From: Roseovarius sp.
GTDB lineage: Bacteria > Pseudomonadota > Alphaproteobacteria > Rhodobacterales > Rhodobacteraceae
Length of the DNA stretch: 64,000 nucleotides
Reading direction: 5' to 3'
Assembly (NCBI GenBank): GCA_029212365.1
Contig: JARGOC010000014.1
Coordinates: 1 to 64,000 of the forward strand
Shown: positions 55,136 to 63,489 of the stretch, piece by piece
Layout: every line of letters starts with the position of its first letter
How positions within the stretch are numbered: the first letter of the stretch is position 1
Translations under genes and position numbers: made by a program
The notes under the pieces: model-generated
Told to the model about the DNA's origin: nothing
The model's database searches: none
Seen by the model: only the letters and a program-made list of their open reading frames with translations

Positions 55136-55690
55136 ATGTCTTGCTATTTTCGCCCCCGCATTCCTGGTGCTTCTGTGTATTTCACTGTTACACTTGCACG
55201 ACAGGGAAGTCATCTTCTGACAGATGAGATCACTCGCCTTCGCGCGGCTGTCCGCCAAACCATGCGTGAACGCCCTTTTTACATTGATGCAATGGTCGTC
55301 CTGCCGGATCACATCCACGCTGTGTGGACATTGCCTGAGGGTGATAGCGATTATTCTGTTCGTTGGGGCGCCATCAAAGCACGGTTTACCCGAAGCCTGC
55401 GCGATGATTGTAAGGTGGGGTTTAACCCCTCCATGGCAAAAGAACTGGGATGCGCGGTGGGATGGAATCCCACCCTACACAGATCACCAAGTAAACAAAT
55501 AAAAGGGGATGGGGGCATCTGGCAGCGTAGGTTTTGGGAACATCATGTTCGAAACCAAACGGAAATGCAGGTTTTGATACATCACTGTCATTCCAACCCC
55601 GTGAAACACGGGCTGGTCAAAGACGAAAAAGACTGGCCGTATTCATCCATTCACCGCGCCGCACATTCAAAGCATTACGACCACGCGTAG
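55136..55690 (+). CDS. REP-associated tyrosine transposase (RAYT), with in-frame REP insert
   Basis: The 184-residue product begins SCYFRPRIPGASVYFTVTLARQG and has the HUH motif VLPDHIHAVWTLP (His59 and His61). It ends with the family segment NPVKHGLVKDEKDWPYSSIHR. RAYTs are domesticated single-strand transposases that mobilise REP palindromes. The catalytic Tyr, expected four residues before NPV, appears to be His150 (codon CAC, one transition from TAC), so activity is doubtful. Residues about 92-115 are encoded by two inverted REP elements inserted in frame. The stop codon TAG is part of a third REP. Without the insert the length is close to normal for the family. Confidence 0.8.
   Translation: MSCYFRPRIPGASVYFTVTLARQGSHLLTDEITRLRAAVRQTMRERPFYIDAMVVLPDHIHAVWTLPEGDSDYSVRWGAIKARFTRSLRDDCKVGFNPSMAKELGCAVGWNPTLHRSPSKQIKGDGGIWQRRFWEHHVRNQTEMQVLIHHCHSNPVKHGLVKDEKDWPYSSIHRAAHSKHYDHA
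55410..55432 (+). repeat. REP palindrome, copy 1 (inside RAYT gene)
   Basis: A degenerate REP, GTAAGGTGGGGTTTAACCCC plus TCC. GGGGTTTAACCCC is palindromic. It has one extra A in the GTAG head and a C for A near the end, compared with the copy at 55687-55709. Confidence 0.75.
55456..55478 (-). repeat. REP palindrome, copy 2 (inside RAYT gene, inverted)
   Basis: Read on the minus strand, it is GTAGGGTGGGATTCCATCCC plus ACC, with an intact GTAG head and the stem GGTGGGAT/ATCCCACC. Together with copy 1 it forms a 69-base inverted pair (BIME-like), exactly 23 codons long. Confidence 0.85.
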
Positions 55691-55709
55691 GGTGGGGTTT
55701 CACCCCACC
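55687..55709 (+). repeat. REP palindrome, copy 3 (overlaps RAYT stop codon)
   Basis: GTAGGGTGGGGTTTCACCCC plus ACC, with an intact GTAG tetranucleotide and the perfect stem GGTGGGG/CCCCACC. Bases 55688-55690 of the GTAG head are the TAG stop of the transposase gene. Confidence 0.9.
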
Positions 55710-55727
55710 AGCCAACACCATCGTTCC

Positions 55728-57383
55728 TCAGCGAGAAAACTTCTTATGTTTCAAGCGCTTCGGTTCCAGGGCATCTGCACCCAACCGGCGTTTCTTGTCT
55801 TCTTCATAGTCCTCAAAATTTCCTTCAAACCACTCAACATGCGCCTCGCCTTCAAAGGCCAGAATATGTGTACAGATACGATCGAGGAAGAAACGGTCGT
55901 GGCTGATCACCACAGCGCAGCCAGCAAAATCCACCAGTGCATCTTCCAGCGCTCGCAGCGTTTCCACATCCAGATCGTTGGTCGGCTCATCGAGCAGCAG
56001 CACATTGCCGCCTTCTTTCAACAACCGCGCCATATGCACCCGATTGCGCTCCCCGCCAGACAGCAGGTTCATCTTCTTTTGCTGATCGCCGCCTTTAAAA
56101 TTAAACGCCGAGCAATAGGCGCGGCTGTTCATGCTGGCATCCCCCAGCTGAATAATCTCGGCCCCGCCGGTGATCGCCTCCCAAACGGTATCGCCATCTT
56201 TCAAATCGTCGCGTGACTGATCCACATAGCTCAGCTGCACCGTGTCGCCATAAGACACCTCGCCGGCATCGGGTTTTTCCTGACCTGTCAGCATCTTAAA
56301 GAGCGTTGATTTCCCCGCCCCGTTCGGCCCGATGACGCCTACAATCCCACCGGGTGGCAGTGAAAATGTCAGGTCTTCGACCAACAGTTTGTCGCCCATG
56401 GCCTTTTTCAGCCCTTCGACTTCAATCACCTTGGACCCCAATCGCGGTCCATTTGGAATGACGATCTGCGCGCGGCCAATCTTTTCGCGCTCGGATTGGT
56501 TCGCCAGATCATTATAGGCGTTGATTCGCGCCTTTTGCTTGGCTTGCCGGGCTTTTTGGCCCTGACGCATCCATTCCAGCTCTCGCTCAAGCGTTTTTTG
56601 TTTGGACTTGTCCTCTTTCGCTTCATGCGCCAGGCGTTTTGCCTTTTGCTCCAGCCAGGCAGAGTAGTTCCCTTCATAGGGAATGCCGCGCCCTCGGTCC
56701 AATTCCAAAATCCACCCCGTGATATCATCCAGGAAATACCGATCATGGGTGACGATCAAAATTGTCCCTTTGTAATCAATGAGATGTTGTTGAAGCCAAG
56801 CAATGGTCTCTGCATCCAGGTGGTTGGTCGGCTCATCCAAAAGCAGCATGTCAGGCGCTTCCAACAGCAGCTTGCACAGGGCAACACGGCGCGCTTCCCC
56901 TCCAGACAGGGATGCCACATTCGCATCATCTGGCGGACAACGCAAAGCTTCCATCGCCACGTCAATCTGCGCGTCCAAATCCCACAGGTTTTGGCTGTCG
57001 ATCTGGTCTTGCAGTTCAGCCATCTCATCGGCGGTTTCATCCGAATAGTTCATCGCCAATTCGTTGAACCGGTCCAGCTTGCCTTGTTTTTCGGCCACGC
57101 CCAGCATGACATTCTCGCGCACACTCAGCGCTTCGTCCAGCTTTGGCTCTTGCGGCAGATAGCCCACTTTGGCGCCTTCGGCTGACCACGCCTCGCCGGT
57201 GAAATCCGTATCCAGCCCTGCCATGATTTTCATCAGCGTCGATTTACCGGCGCCGTTCACACCGACGACACCGATCTTCACACCGGGCAGAAAGCTCAGA
57301 TGAATGTTCTCAAAACACTTCTTGCCGCCGGGATAGGTCTTTGAGACCCCTTGCATGTGATAGACGTATTGATAGGCGGCCAT
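55728..57383 (-). CDS. ettA: Energy-dependent translational throttle protein EttA (ABC-F)
   Basis: EttA binds the ribosomal E site and gates the first peptide-bond step according to ATP/ADP level. The 551-residue protein has two ABC domains: first Walker A GVNGAGKST and signature LSGGEARRVAL; second Walker A GPNGAGKST and signature LSGGERNRVHM. An arm or linker region rich in Lys/Arg/Glu lies between them. The N-terminus AAYQYVYHMQGVSKTYPGGK is the EttA signature. ATG 57383 starts this segment. It is 58 bases downstream of the retron reverse transcriptase and may share its transcript, but it is a conserved housekeeping gene. Confidence 0.93.
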   Translation of the reverse strand: MAAYQYVYHMQGVSKTYPGGKKCFENIHLSFLPGVKIGVVGVNGAGKSTLMKIMAGLDTDFTGEAWSAEGAKVGYLPQEPKLDEALSVRENVMLGVAEKQGKLDRFNELAMNYSDETADEMAELQDQIDSQNLWDLDAQIDVAMEALRCPPDDANVASLSGGEARRVALCKLLLEAPDMLLLDEPTNHLDAETIAWLQQHLIDYKGTILIVTHDRYFLDDITGWILELDRGRGIPYEGNYSAWLEQKAKRLAHEAKEDKSKQKTLERELEWMRQGQKARQAKQKARINAYNDLANQSEREKIGRAQIVIPNGPRLGSKVIEVEGLKKAMGDKLLVEDLTFSLPPGGIVGVIGPNGAGKSTLFKMLTGQEKPDAGEVSYGDTVQLSYVDQSRDDLKDGDTVWEAITGGAEIIQLGDASMNSRAYCSAFNFKGGDQQKKMNLLSGGERNRVHMARLLKEGGNVLLLDEPTNDLDVETLRALEDALVDFAGCAVVISHDRFFLDRICTHILAFEGEAHVEWFEGNFEDYEEDKKRRLGADALEPKRLKHKKFSR

Positions 57384-57441
57384 GGCTAAGCTCCTCAAAA
57401 CCTGTTGCAGACCAGATAGCCAAGAGTGCAGGCAAGAGCAA

Positions 57442-58749
57442 TCATTCAGATCGCTTCAACGTATCTGCCAACCGATTGCGCAAGCGGGAGCCTTTGACCG
57501 GGTTGATTTGTTCCAGCCAGGCAATGCGCCCCTCCAGATGTCCAACGAAACGTGCATCGTTCCGGCGCGGGTCATTGCGGCTACCCAGATGATGGATTGT
57601 GGCCTTCAACAGGTCATACTCAGGCCGCGGAAGGTTCAGGTGTTGGTTGACGACAACACCCGTCACGACTTGCCGGGCAGTGTTGGGTTGGCTTCGGGTT
57701 TTGCTCGGGTTGAGGCGAAAGCCGCAGTGCCGCACGATTTCGGGCACAGCATTCAGCAACGTTTGTGCAATGTGCCGATCGCCAGAGAAGGTCAGATCAT
57801 CGGCGTAGCGTGTGTAATTGGCGTCCAATCGCCGGGCCAGTCCCGCCATGCGCACATCCAGCCCATATGCCCCGAGATTGGCGAGCGCAGGTGACGTGGG
57901 TGCCCCCTGAGGCAGATGGCGATTAGAGAGGTGGTTAGCGGCGGCCAGATCAGGGGTGTTCAGCATCTCGCGCGGGGTGATTGCTGTGCAAAGCCCGGTA
58001 AGGTGGCGCGCCACCGTGGCCGCGTATCCCATCCGCCGAAACAGCGCATAGACCCGGTGCTGTCCAACAGATGGAAAAAATGCCGACAAATCAAAGCACA
58101 CCACCATCGCCTCTCCCGCGTGGCGCGCGGCGGACATGGGTGCGGATTTGCCCAGACAAAATCCAAAAGCGGCCTCATGTGGTGGCGCAAGGTTCAGCAT
58201 GTCGTGCAGGATGCGCCGTTGCAGGCGTTTCAGCAGTGGCTTGGGGTCTTCCAGCAGGCGAAGTTGGCCATCCGACTTGCGCTGTAGGTACTGGCGGTAG
58301 TGTGATCCGAATGGACCGGGAGTGCGCGCCGAAAGGCCACGGCAATCGGAAAATCGTGTCAGATCTTCGGGTGTCAATGCCAGCCAATCGGCCAGATCAT
58401 GTGGCGTGTGCAAGGCAGGCAAACCGCAATCAGCCATTGCAGATACAGGGCGAAAGCGGGGAGGGTCGCTTGGAAATGCGGCGTGAACACCGGTGCGTTT
58501 GGCATAGGCGCGCACCGGGGCAGCGACAGGCGCAGATTTTAGATACTGTGCAATGCGCTGTGCATCAGGGGCGACACTGGCGGGAAACGCGGCAAGCAGA
58601 TCCACAGCAAGTGCGGGCACGGTTCTCGTGAGTCCTGCGGGCAGGCGTTGCTGTAAATGCGCTTGTAATGCCTGGGCTGTCCAATCCTGTTGTGCCAGCC
58701 CGGTGGCCAGTGGTTTCAACACCTGATTTGTAACGGATTTGGATGTCAT
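57442..58749 (-). CDS. Retron reverse transcriptase
   Basis: The 435-residue protein has the RT palm motifs: FDLSAFFPSV with catalytic Asp near 220, LPQGAPTSPALANL near 279, and RYADDLTFSG with the YADD active site at 315-318. Retron-specific features are SAARH (a variant of NAxxH) before the first Asp motif and VTGVVVN at 362-368. Residues 1-140 form an N-terminal extension (PALHTPHDLADWLALTPEDLTRFSD) like that of myxobacterial-type retron RTs. ATG 58749 follows the candidate ncRNA by four bases. A TTG at 58770 would extend it into the repeat and is rejected. There is no maturase or endonuclease domain. It is expected to make msDNA from the adjacent RNA. Confidence 0.9.
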   Translation of the reverse strand: MTSKSVTNQVLKPLATGLAQQDWTAQALQAHLQQRLPAGLTRTVPALAVDLLAAFPASVAPDAQRIAQYLKSAPVAAPVRAYAKRTGVHAAFPSDPPRFRPVSAMADCGLPALHTPHDLADWLALTPEDLTRFSDCRGLSARTPGPFGSHYRQYLQRKSDGQLRLLEDPKPLLKRLQRRILHDMLNLAPPHEAAFGFCLGKSAPMSAARHAGEAMVVCFDLSAFFPSVGQHRVYALFRRMGYAATVARHLTGLCTAITPREMLNTPDLAAANHLSNRHLPQGAPTSPALANLGAYGLDVRMAGLARRLDANYTRYADDLTFSGDRHIAQTLLNAVPEIVRHCGFRLNPSKTRSQPNTARQVVTGVVVNQHLNLPRPEYDLLKATIHHLGSRNDPRRNDARFVGHLEGRIAWLEQINPVKGSRLRNRLADTLKRSE

Positions 58750-58753
58750 GGAT

Positions 58754-58904
58754 ACAGAAACGGGTCCCAACCTGTCTTGTCCTGCACGACCAGGCCTGGG
58801 TAAAGCCCAGTCTCGGTCGTGCGTCGAATGTCACGTCTAAGAAGGGTCAGACGGGGAAGCCCCGCCCCTCCGGATTGCTCCGGTGTCTTGAAACCCGTTT
58901 CTGT
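58754..58904 (-). ncRNA. Candidate retron msr-msd RNA
   Basis: The 151-base segment is bounded by a perfect 12-base inverted repeat, ACAGAAACGGGT on the minus strand at 58893-58904 (a1) and ACCCGTTTCTGT at 58754-58765 (a2). Inside, in transcript order, are a small hairpin CCGG-AGCAAT-CCGG (58870-58883), a hairpin CGGGG-CTT-CCCCG (58852-58864), and a longer msd-like stem. That stem pairs GCACGACC with GGTCGTGC (58784-58791 with 58815-58822), with inner CTGGG/CCCAG. It lies immediately upstream of the RT, the standard retron order. The branch guanosine is not assigned. Production of msDNA is inferred. Confidence 0.8.
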
Positions 58905-58921
58905 TGCAGAGCAATAAATCA

Positions 58922-58937
58922 CTGTCCAGACGGACAG
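58922..58937 (-). terminator. Hairpin between the EAL gene and the retron RNA
   Basis: A perfect 6-bp stem CTGTCC/GGACAG (58922-58927 with 58932-58937) with a 4-base loop lies 16 bases after the PAS-GGDEF-EAL stop. No T-run follows on the minus strand. It could be a weak terminator or part of the retron leader. Confidence 0.4.
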
Positions 58938-58952
58938 GCAAGGCGGCTTTGG

Positions 58953-60803
58953 CTAACGCCGCATTCTTCTCACATTATTGGTGTCAGGGGGGGCTTGCGA
59001 GGAACTGCCGAACTGCATTTGTGAGTGCGGCTCTGAGTTGACCTCCATCCACTCAATTGTATCGGCCACCGGCATTGGCCGGGCCAAGCCATACCCTTGA
59101 ATCAGCGGGCACTGCGCGCGGCGTAAAATCTCTAGCTGGCCTTGGGTTTCGACACCTTCAGCGACCACTTTCATGTTCAACAGCATTCCCAACCGTATGA
59201 TCGAGCGGATTATGATGCGGTTGCGCGGATCATTTTCCAGCCGTGCAATCATCGAGCGATCAAGTTTGATCGCATCAATGTCAAACGCCGACATATGTGC
59301 CAATCCGGCATAGCCAGTGCCAAAATCATCCAGAGCCACGCGCACGCCCAGCCGTTTCAGCCGGTCAATCGCGGTGACCACATCAAGCGTGCTGTCATCC
59401 AGAATGGTGGTTTCCAAAATCTCGACACAGATACTGCTGGGCGGAATGCCGCGTGATTGCAGCCCCCAATCCAACAGGCCGGGATAATTAACATCCGCCA
59501 AAATGGAGCTGGACACATTGATAGACATGCAATGCTGAGGAAGGCCCGACGTGCGCAATCTGACCAAAGCATCCAGCGCAAGATTCATTGAGATGTAGTC
59601 AATTTCGGTCAGCAACCCGTTCTTTTCAGCAGAAATCAGAAACTCACCGGGGGCCAAAATGCCACGTTCAGGGTGGTTCCAGCGCAGCAGGGCTTCGCAA
59701 CCGGTGATCCTGTTCAAACCCAAATGCAATTGCGGTTGTAGATAAACTTCGAACTGGTTTTCCGCGACGGCTGTTTTTAGATCGCGGGCCAATTGTTGTT
59801 CGACATTTTGTTTGTGCCCCAAACTCTCGGTATATAGCACCACCTGATTGCGGCCCTCATCCTTGGCGGCATACAGCGCCTGATCTGCCATTTGAATAAG
59901 GGCTTCCCCGGTGGTGCCGGGGGTTGTCGGAATGCTGGCACCAATCGAGGTGCCCACCCGGATCACCTGAGAGGCCCATGTCAATGGAACCTCAATCGCT
60001 TGGCGCACCTGTTCGGCACGCTCCATCAGTTTGCGCTGTGTCACAGCCCCCAGGCAGACCAACAGAAATTCATCGCCACCGGTGCGGCACACCAGGTTGT
60101 CCGGTTTGCAATTGGCCTGCAATGCTGCGGCCACATGGCACAAGGCGGCATCACCGGCTGCATGTCCATGCGTATCATTGATGTCTTTGAACTTGTCGAC
60201 ATCAATCTGTAACATCCCGATATTGCGAGATTTTATGAGTGCGGTAACCCTTTCAGATTGCAGGAACGCCGTCAGCCTCTTGCGGTTGGCCAGCCCCGTC
60301 AGATCGTCATGAAACGCCGCATGTTCCAGATCCACCCGAGCTTGATGCAATGTGGCTTGTGTGTTCACCTGTTCGGTCACATCTCGGCAGGTGACGATGA
60401 CCTTCTTTTCATGATCGGGCGGTCCCATGTCGATCACGGCAAAGCTCTGCTGGTTCCAAAACCGGCTCCCATCGCGGCGCATGTTCTCAGATATTTCAAG
60501 GTTTTGAAAAATTGAACGGTCTGGCTCATACCGAAAACGTGCGATTTGTTCAGGTGATTTCCGGATCTCAGGCGGAATCGCAAACTCAATGGGATTGCGC
60601 CCGCGCACTTCCTCCAAAGTCCAGCCATACATATCTGCGCAAGCTGGATTCATCCATTCGATGCGAGCATTAATGTCCTGAACGACGACCCCGTCGCGCA
60701 TCCGGCCCAATATCCTGCCAAACGCGAGATCGCGGTTTTGATCTTTGTTCAGGCAGGGGTCTTCCTGCTGCTGTGCCACCGGTATGTCCGTCTTGCGTGT
60801 CAA
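58953..60803 (-). CDS. PAS-GGDEF-EAL cyclic-di-GMP signalling protein
   Basis: The 616-residue protein has a PAS domain at about 28-145 (MRDGVVVQDINARIEWMNPACADMYGW). A diguanylate cyclase domain follows with intact GGDEF at 242-246. The C-terminal phosphodiesterase domain has the intact EAL motif at 370-372 (CEALLRWNHP), DDFGTGYAGL and EGVETQ. No RxxD inhibitory site is seen before GGDEF. No membrane helix is present, so it is probably cytosolic and senses a ligand, redox state or oxygen through PAS. The start is TTG at 60803; no earlier ATG exists in frame. Both activities could be present, and which dominates is unknown. Confidence 0.9.
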   Translation of the reverse strand: MTRKTDIPVAQQQEDPCLNKDQNRDLAFGRILGRMRDGVVVQDINARIEWMNPACADMYGWTLEEVRGRNPIEFAIPPEIRKSPEQIARFRYEPDRSIFQNLEISENMRRDGSRFWNQQSFAVIDMGPPDHEKKVIVTCRDVTEQVNTQATLHQARVDLEHAAFHDDLTGLANRKRLTAFLQSERVTALIKSRNIGMLQIDVDKFKDINDTHGHAAGDAALCHVAAALQANCKPDNLVCRTGGDEFLLVCLGAVTQRKLMERAEQVRQAIEVPLTWASQVIRVGTSIGASIPTTPGTTGEALIQMADQALYAAKDEGRNQVVLYTESLGHKQNVEQQLARDLKTAVAENQFEVYLQPQLHLGLNRITGCEALLRWNHPERGILAPGEFLISAEKNGLLTEIDYISMNLALDALVRLRTSGLPQHCMSINVSSSILADVNYPGLLDWGLQSRGIPPSSICVEILETTILDDSTLDVVTAIDRLKRLGVRVALDDFGTGYAGLAHMSAFDIDAIKLDRSMIARLENDPRNRIIIRSIIRLGMLLNMKVVAEGVETQGQLEILRRAQCPLIQGYGLARPMPVADTIEWMEVNSEPHSQMQFGSSSQAPPDTNNVRRMRR

Positions 60804-60923
60804 TTTTTGGCTGCCTCGTGCATGAAGTCCGGGTTTAGCTATGCGGTCAGAGCCTTAAAATGGAGTGGTCTTCCCCACGTATTCTGTCTAAAAATCAGTT
60901 CAAATTTGCGAGGATCAACACCC

Positions 60924-61541
60924 ATGCCGCACTATGAGCTGCCCAATATGCGGCCCGGGCAATCCGTGGGCTTGCTTGGGGGGTCGTTTGACCCGCCCCA
61001 TGCCGGGCATCTGCATATCAGCCGCGAGGCGCTCAAGCGGTTTAACCTTGATCAGCTGTGGTGGCTGGTCAGCCCCGGTAACCCCTTAAAAACCCGCGGG
61101 CCTGCGCCGATAAAGCGTCGTATGCAGGCGGCCCGTGCCATGGTGGATCATCCGCGCATCGCCGTCAGCGATTTTGAGGCGCAAGCCGGCACGCGCTATA
61201 CGGCGCAGACCATTGAGGCATTACAAAACGCGGCCCCCAAGCTGAATTTTGTGTGGCTGATGGGGGCGGATAATCTGGCACAATTTCATCTGTGGCAAGA
61301 TTGGCAACAGATCATGAACCGCGTGCCCGTAGGCATCATGGCGCGCCCCGGCAAGCGCACACAGGCGCGCACCTCCAAAGCAGCGCGGATTTATGCGGAT
61401 GCCCGCCTGCCGGGCCGGATGAGCCAACTCTTGCCGCAATGTCAGGCCCCTGCGTGGTGTTTCATCAACTTGCCGATGCGGGCAATATCTTCAACCACGC
61501 TGCGTCAAAACGGCGCTTGGCCTGCGCAGGTCAAAAAGTGA
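60924..61541 (+). CDS. nadD: Nicotinate-nucleotide adenylyltransferase
   Basis: NadD converts nicotinate mononucleotide to deamido-NAD+, the substrate of NadE, also encoded in this window. The 205-residue protein has the nucleotidyl-transferase motif LGGSFDPPHAGHLHIS near 18-33 and the C-terminal ISSTTLR motif. MGADNLAQFHLW is the family's substrate-binding segment. The ATG at 60924 follows GCGAGGA. The open frame upstream, 62 codons back to 60738, lies antisense to the EAL gene start and is not coding. Confidence 0.93.
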   Translation: MPHYELPNMRPGQSVGLLGGSFDPPHAGHLHISREALKRFNLDQLWWLVSPGNPLKTRGPAPIKRRMQAARAMVDHPRIAVSDFEAQAGTRYTAQTIEALQNAAPKLNFVWLMGADNLAQFHLWQDWQQIMNRVPVGIMARPGKRTQARTSKAARIYADARLPGRMSQLLPQCQAPAWCFINLPMRAISSTTLRQNGAWPAQVKK

Positions 61542-61600
61542 ACGCCACATTGGCGAGAATTGGATTGTCAGTCGCGCAAAGCTGGAGTTAACTCAGTATT

Positions 61601-63115
61601 ATGAAGACCCTATTTTCAAGACGCATATTTATCGCAAGCCTACTTTCTGGCACGGCCACAAATCTTTGGGCAGATGCCCCGAAAACCTCTTTGCGCCCGG
61701 TGGCACGCTCATCGGCCAAGGCAGCCGCAGCCAAAGCCACAGCGAAACCACGCGCCACCGGTGCCAAGACGCTGATCGAGCAATCGCAATTGGGCGGACG
61801 TGTGGCCTTTTCCGTGGTGGATGTGAAATCCGGCCTTGTGCTGGAGGAGAGCGAAGCCAAGGCAGGCCAGCCCCCCGCCAGTGTCGCCAAAGCGGTGACA
61901 GCCCTTTATGCGCTGAACAAACTGGGGGCATCGCATCGCTTTAAGACCCGGTTGATCGCAGGGGCGGCGGTTAAAAATGGGGTGATCAAAGGGGATATCT
62001 ATCTGGCGGGCAGTGGTGATCCGACCTTAGACACTGACGCGCTGGCGGGCCTTGCGCGCAAACTCAAAGCCGCTGGCGTACGTGAAGTGCGCGGCAACCT
62101 GCGCCCTTATGGCGGTGCGCTGCCCTCGATCAGCGAAATTGATAGCTCCCAGCCTGATCATGTGGCCTATAATCCCTCGGTCTCGGGGCTGAACCTTAAT
62201 TTCAACCGGGTGCATTTTGAATGGAAACGCACCGGCAATGGTTACACCACCACGATGGATGCGCGCTCGGGCAAGTATCGCCCCGAAGTGCGCGTGTCAC
62301 GGATAAAAGTCGCCCCGCGTGAGGTGCCGGTATACACCTACAAAGACAAAGGCAGCTATGACGACTGGAGTGTGGCACGCAAAGCGCTGGGCAAAGGCGG
62401 GTCACGCTGGTTGCCAGTGCGCAAACCCGAGGCCTATGCCGCCGAAGTGTTCGCCACCTTCGCCCGCTCACATGGCATTGCGCTGAAGCCCGGTAAACCA
62501 GTGAACAAACTGCCCAAAGGCGGGTCCGTTCTGGCGACGCATCAATCAGCGCAGCTGCGCGATATTCTGCGTGATATGTTGAAATATTCTAACAACATGA
62601 CCGCCGAGGCCGTTGGCATGTCCGCCACCGCAGCCGCCAAAGGGCAGGGGGGGACGCTGCGCCGCTCAGCGCAAGCCATGAGCCAATGGGCCAACGGGGC
62701 GTTGGGCATGAGTGGCGCCAAATTTGTCGATCATTCGGGGTTGGGATCGGCCTCGCGGGTCAGTGCCGCCTCTATGGTGCGGGCCTTGGCCAAGGTGCAT
62801 CGCAATGGGGCGCTCAAGCCGATCCTGAAACCCATCGCGCTGCGCCATGAGAACGGTAAGGTCAACAAGGGCCACCCGATCAAGGTGAAGGCCAAGACCG
62901 GCACGCTGTATTTCGTCAGCTCGTTGGCGGGTTACATGACAGCCCCTGACGGTACGGAACTGGCTTTTGCGATCTTTGCCTCAAATGATACCAAGCGCGG
63001 CAAGATTAACCGCAAAACGGGCCAACGCCCCGCCGGGTCCGGCACTTGGAACAAACGCGCCAAGAAACTGCAGCAAAAGCTGATTGAGCGTTGGGGCACG
63101 GTTTACGGCAGCTAA
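61601..63115 (+). CDS. dacB: D-alanyl-D-alanine carboxypeptidase/endopeptidase (PBP4, DacB family)
   Basis: This exported class C penicillin-binding protein starts with a hydrophobic signal (RRIFIASLLSGTATNLWADA). It has all three serine peptidase motifs: SVAK (Ser94-Lys97), YSNN near 329-332 and KTGT near 432. It also has the large inserted domain typical of PBP4. It trims or cleaves peptidoglycan peptides in the periplasm. At 504 residues its length is normal. The Ala/Lys-rich stretch at 33-56 is an unusual linker after the signal. It follows nadD by 59 bases. Confidence 0.9.
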   Translation: MKTLFSRRIFIASLLSGTATNLWADAPKTSLRPVARSSAKAAAAKATAKPRATGAKTLIEQSQLGGRVAFSVVDVKSGLVLEESEAKAGQPPASVAKAVTALYALNKLGASHRFKTRLIAGAAVKNGVIKGDIYLAGSGDPTLDTDALAGLARKLKAAGVREVRGNLRPYGGALPSISEIDSSQPDHVAYNPSVSGLNLNFNRVHFEWKRTGNGYTTTMDARSGKYRPEVRVSRIKVAPREVPVYTYKDKGSYDDWSVARKALGKGGSRWLPVRKPEAYAAEVFATFARSHGIALKPGKPVNKLPKGGSVLATHQSAQLRDILRDMLKYSNNMTAEAVGMSATAAAKGQGGTLRRSAQAMSQWANGALGMSGAKFVDHSGLGSASRVSAASMVRALAKVHRNGALKPILKPIALRHENGKVNKGHPIKVKAKTGTLYFVSSLAGYMTAPDGTELAFAIFASNDTKRGKINRKTGQRPAGSGTWNKRAKKLQQKLIERWGTVYGS

Positions 63116-63489
63116 ATGAGCAGCGTCGCGCGTTAGTGGCGCGCGGGGTTGTGCAGATCATAGGCATCAGAGCCAATGATGGCCGCCCTGATAAATGCCA
63201 CGCAGATGCCACGAAACTCCGTGGAGCAATAGGTGGGGGATAGGGGCATTGCCCTGCCGCCCGGCCAGCCGTCACCAGTGCTTTTTGACCGGATAGCTTG
63301 GACCATGGTTTGGCAAATGAGATGCAAGATGATCTGACCTGCCAATCCTGACCTGCCTATCGGGAAGCGGCGTACGCGCCTGTCGATCTCACGGTCGTCA
63401 TTTTATTATGGGCCGAATTTCGAATACAAAGGCAACGACCTCCCTGCGTGTATTGGGACGGTCTTATATGAACATAGCCTGACAGAATT
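63116..63489. other. Spacer with no convincing gene
   Basis: A G+C-rich inverted repeat CGCGC/GCGCG lies near 63130-63147, just after dacB. A minus-strand open frame at 63133-63345 (ending RAAIIGSDAYDLHNPARH) looks protein-like but is short. It has no family I recognise and no clear ribosome site, so it may be a remnant. Nothing else is seen. Confidence 0.5.

Noticed and set aside
55728..57383. ABC-F gene downstream of the RT as a retron effector ATPase
   Set aside because: It is a full-length EttA with family-specific N-terminus, linker and signatures, so it is a housekeeping gene that happens to lie next to the retron. A shared transcript is possible but not evidence of a partnership.
57442..58770. 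Reverse transcriptase as a group II intron maturase or DGR enzyme
   Set aside because: There is no maturase X or HNH domain and no intron ends or variable/template repeat pair. The VTG motif and the flanking a1/a2 repeat point to a retron.
63133..63345. Minus-strand 70-residue ORF after dacB
   Set aside because: It looks partly protein-like (RAAIIGSDAYDLHNPARH) but has no recognised family, no ribosome site and strong G+C hairpin overlap. I left it as a possible remnant.
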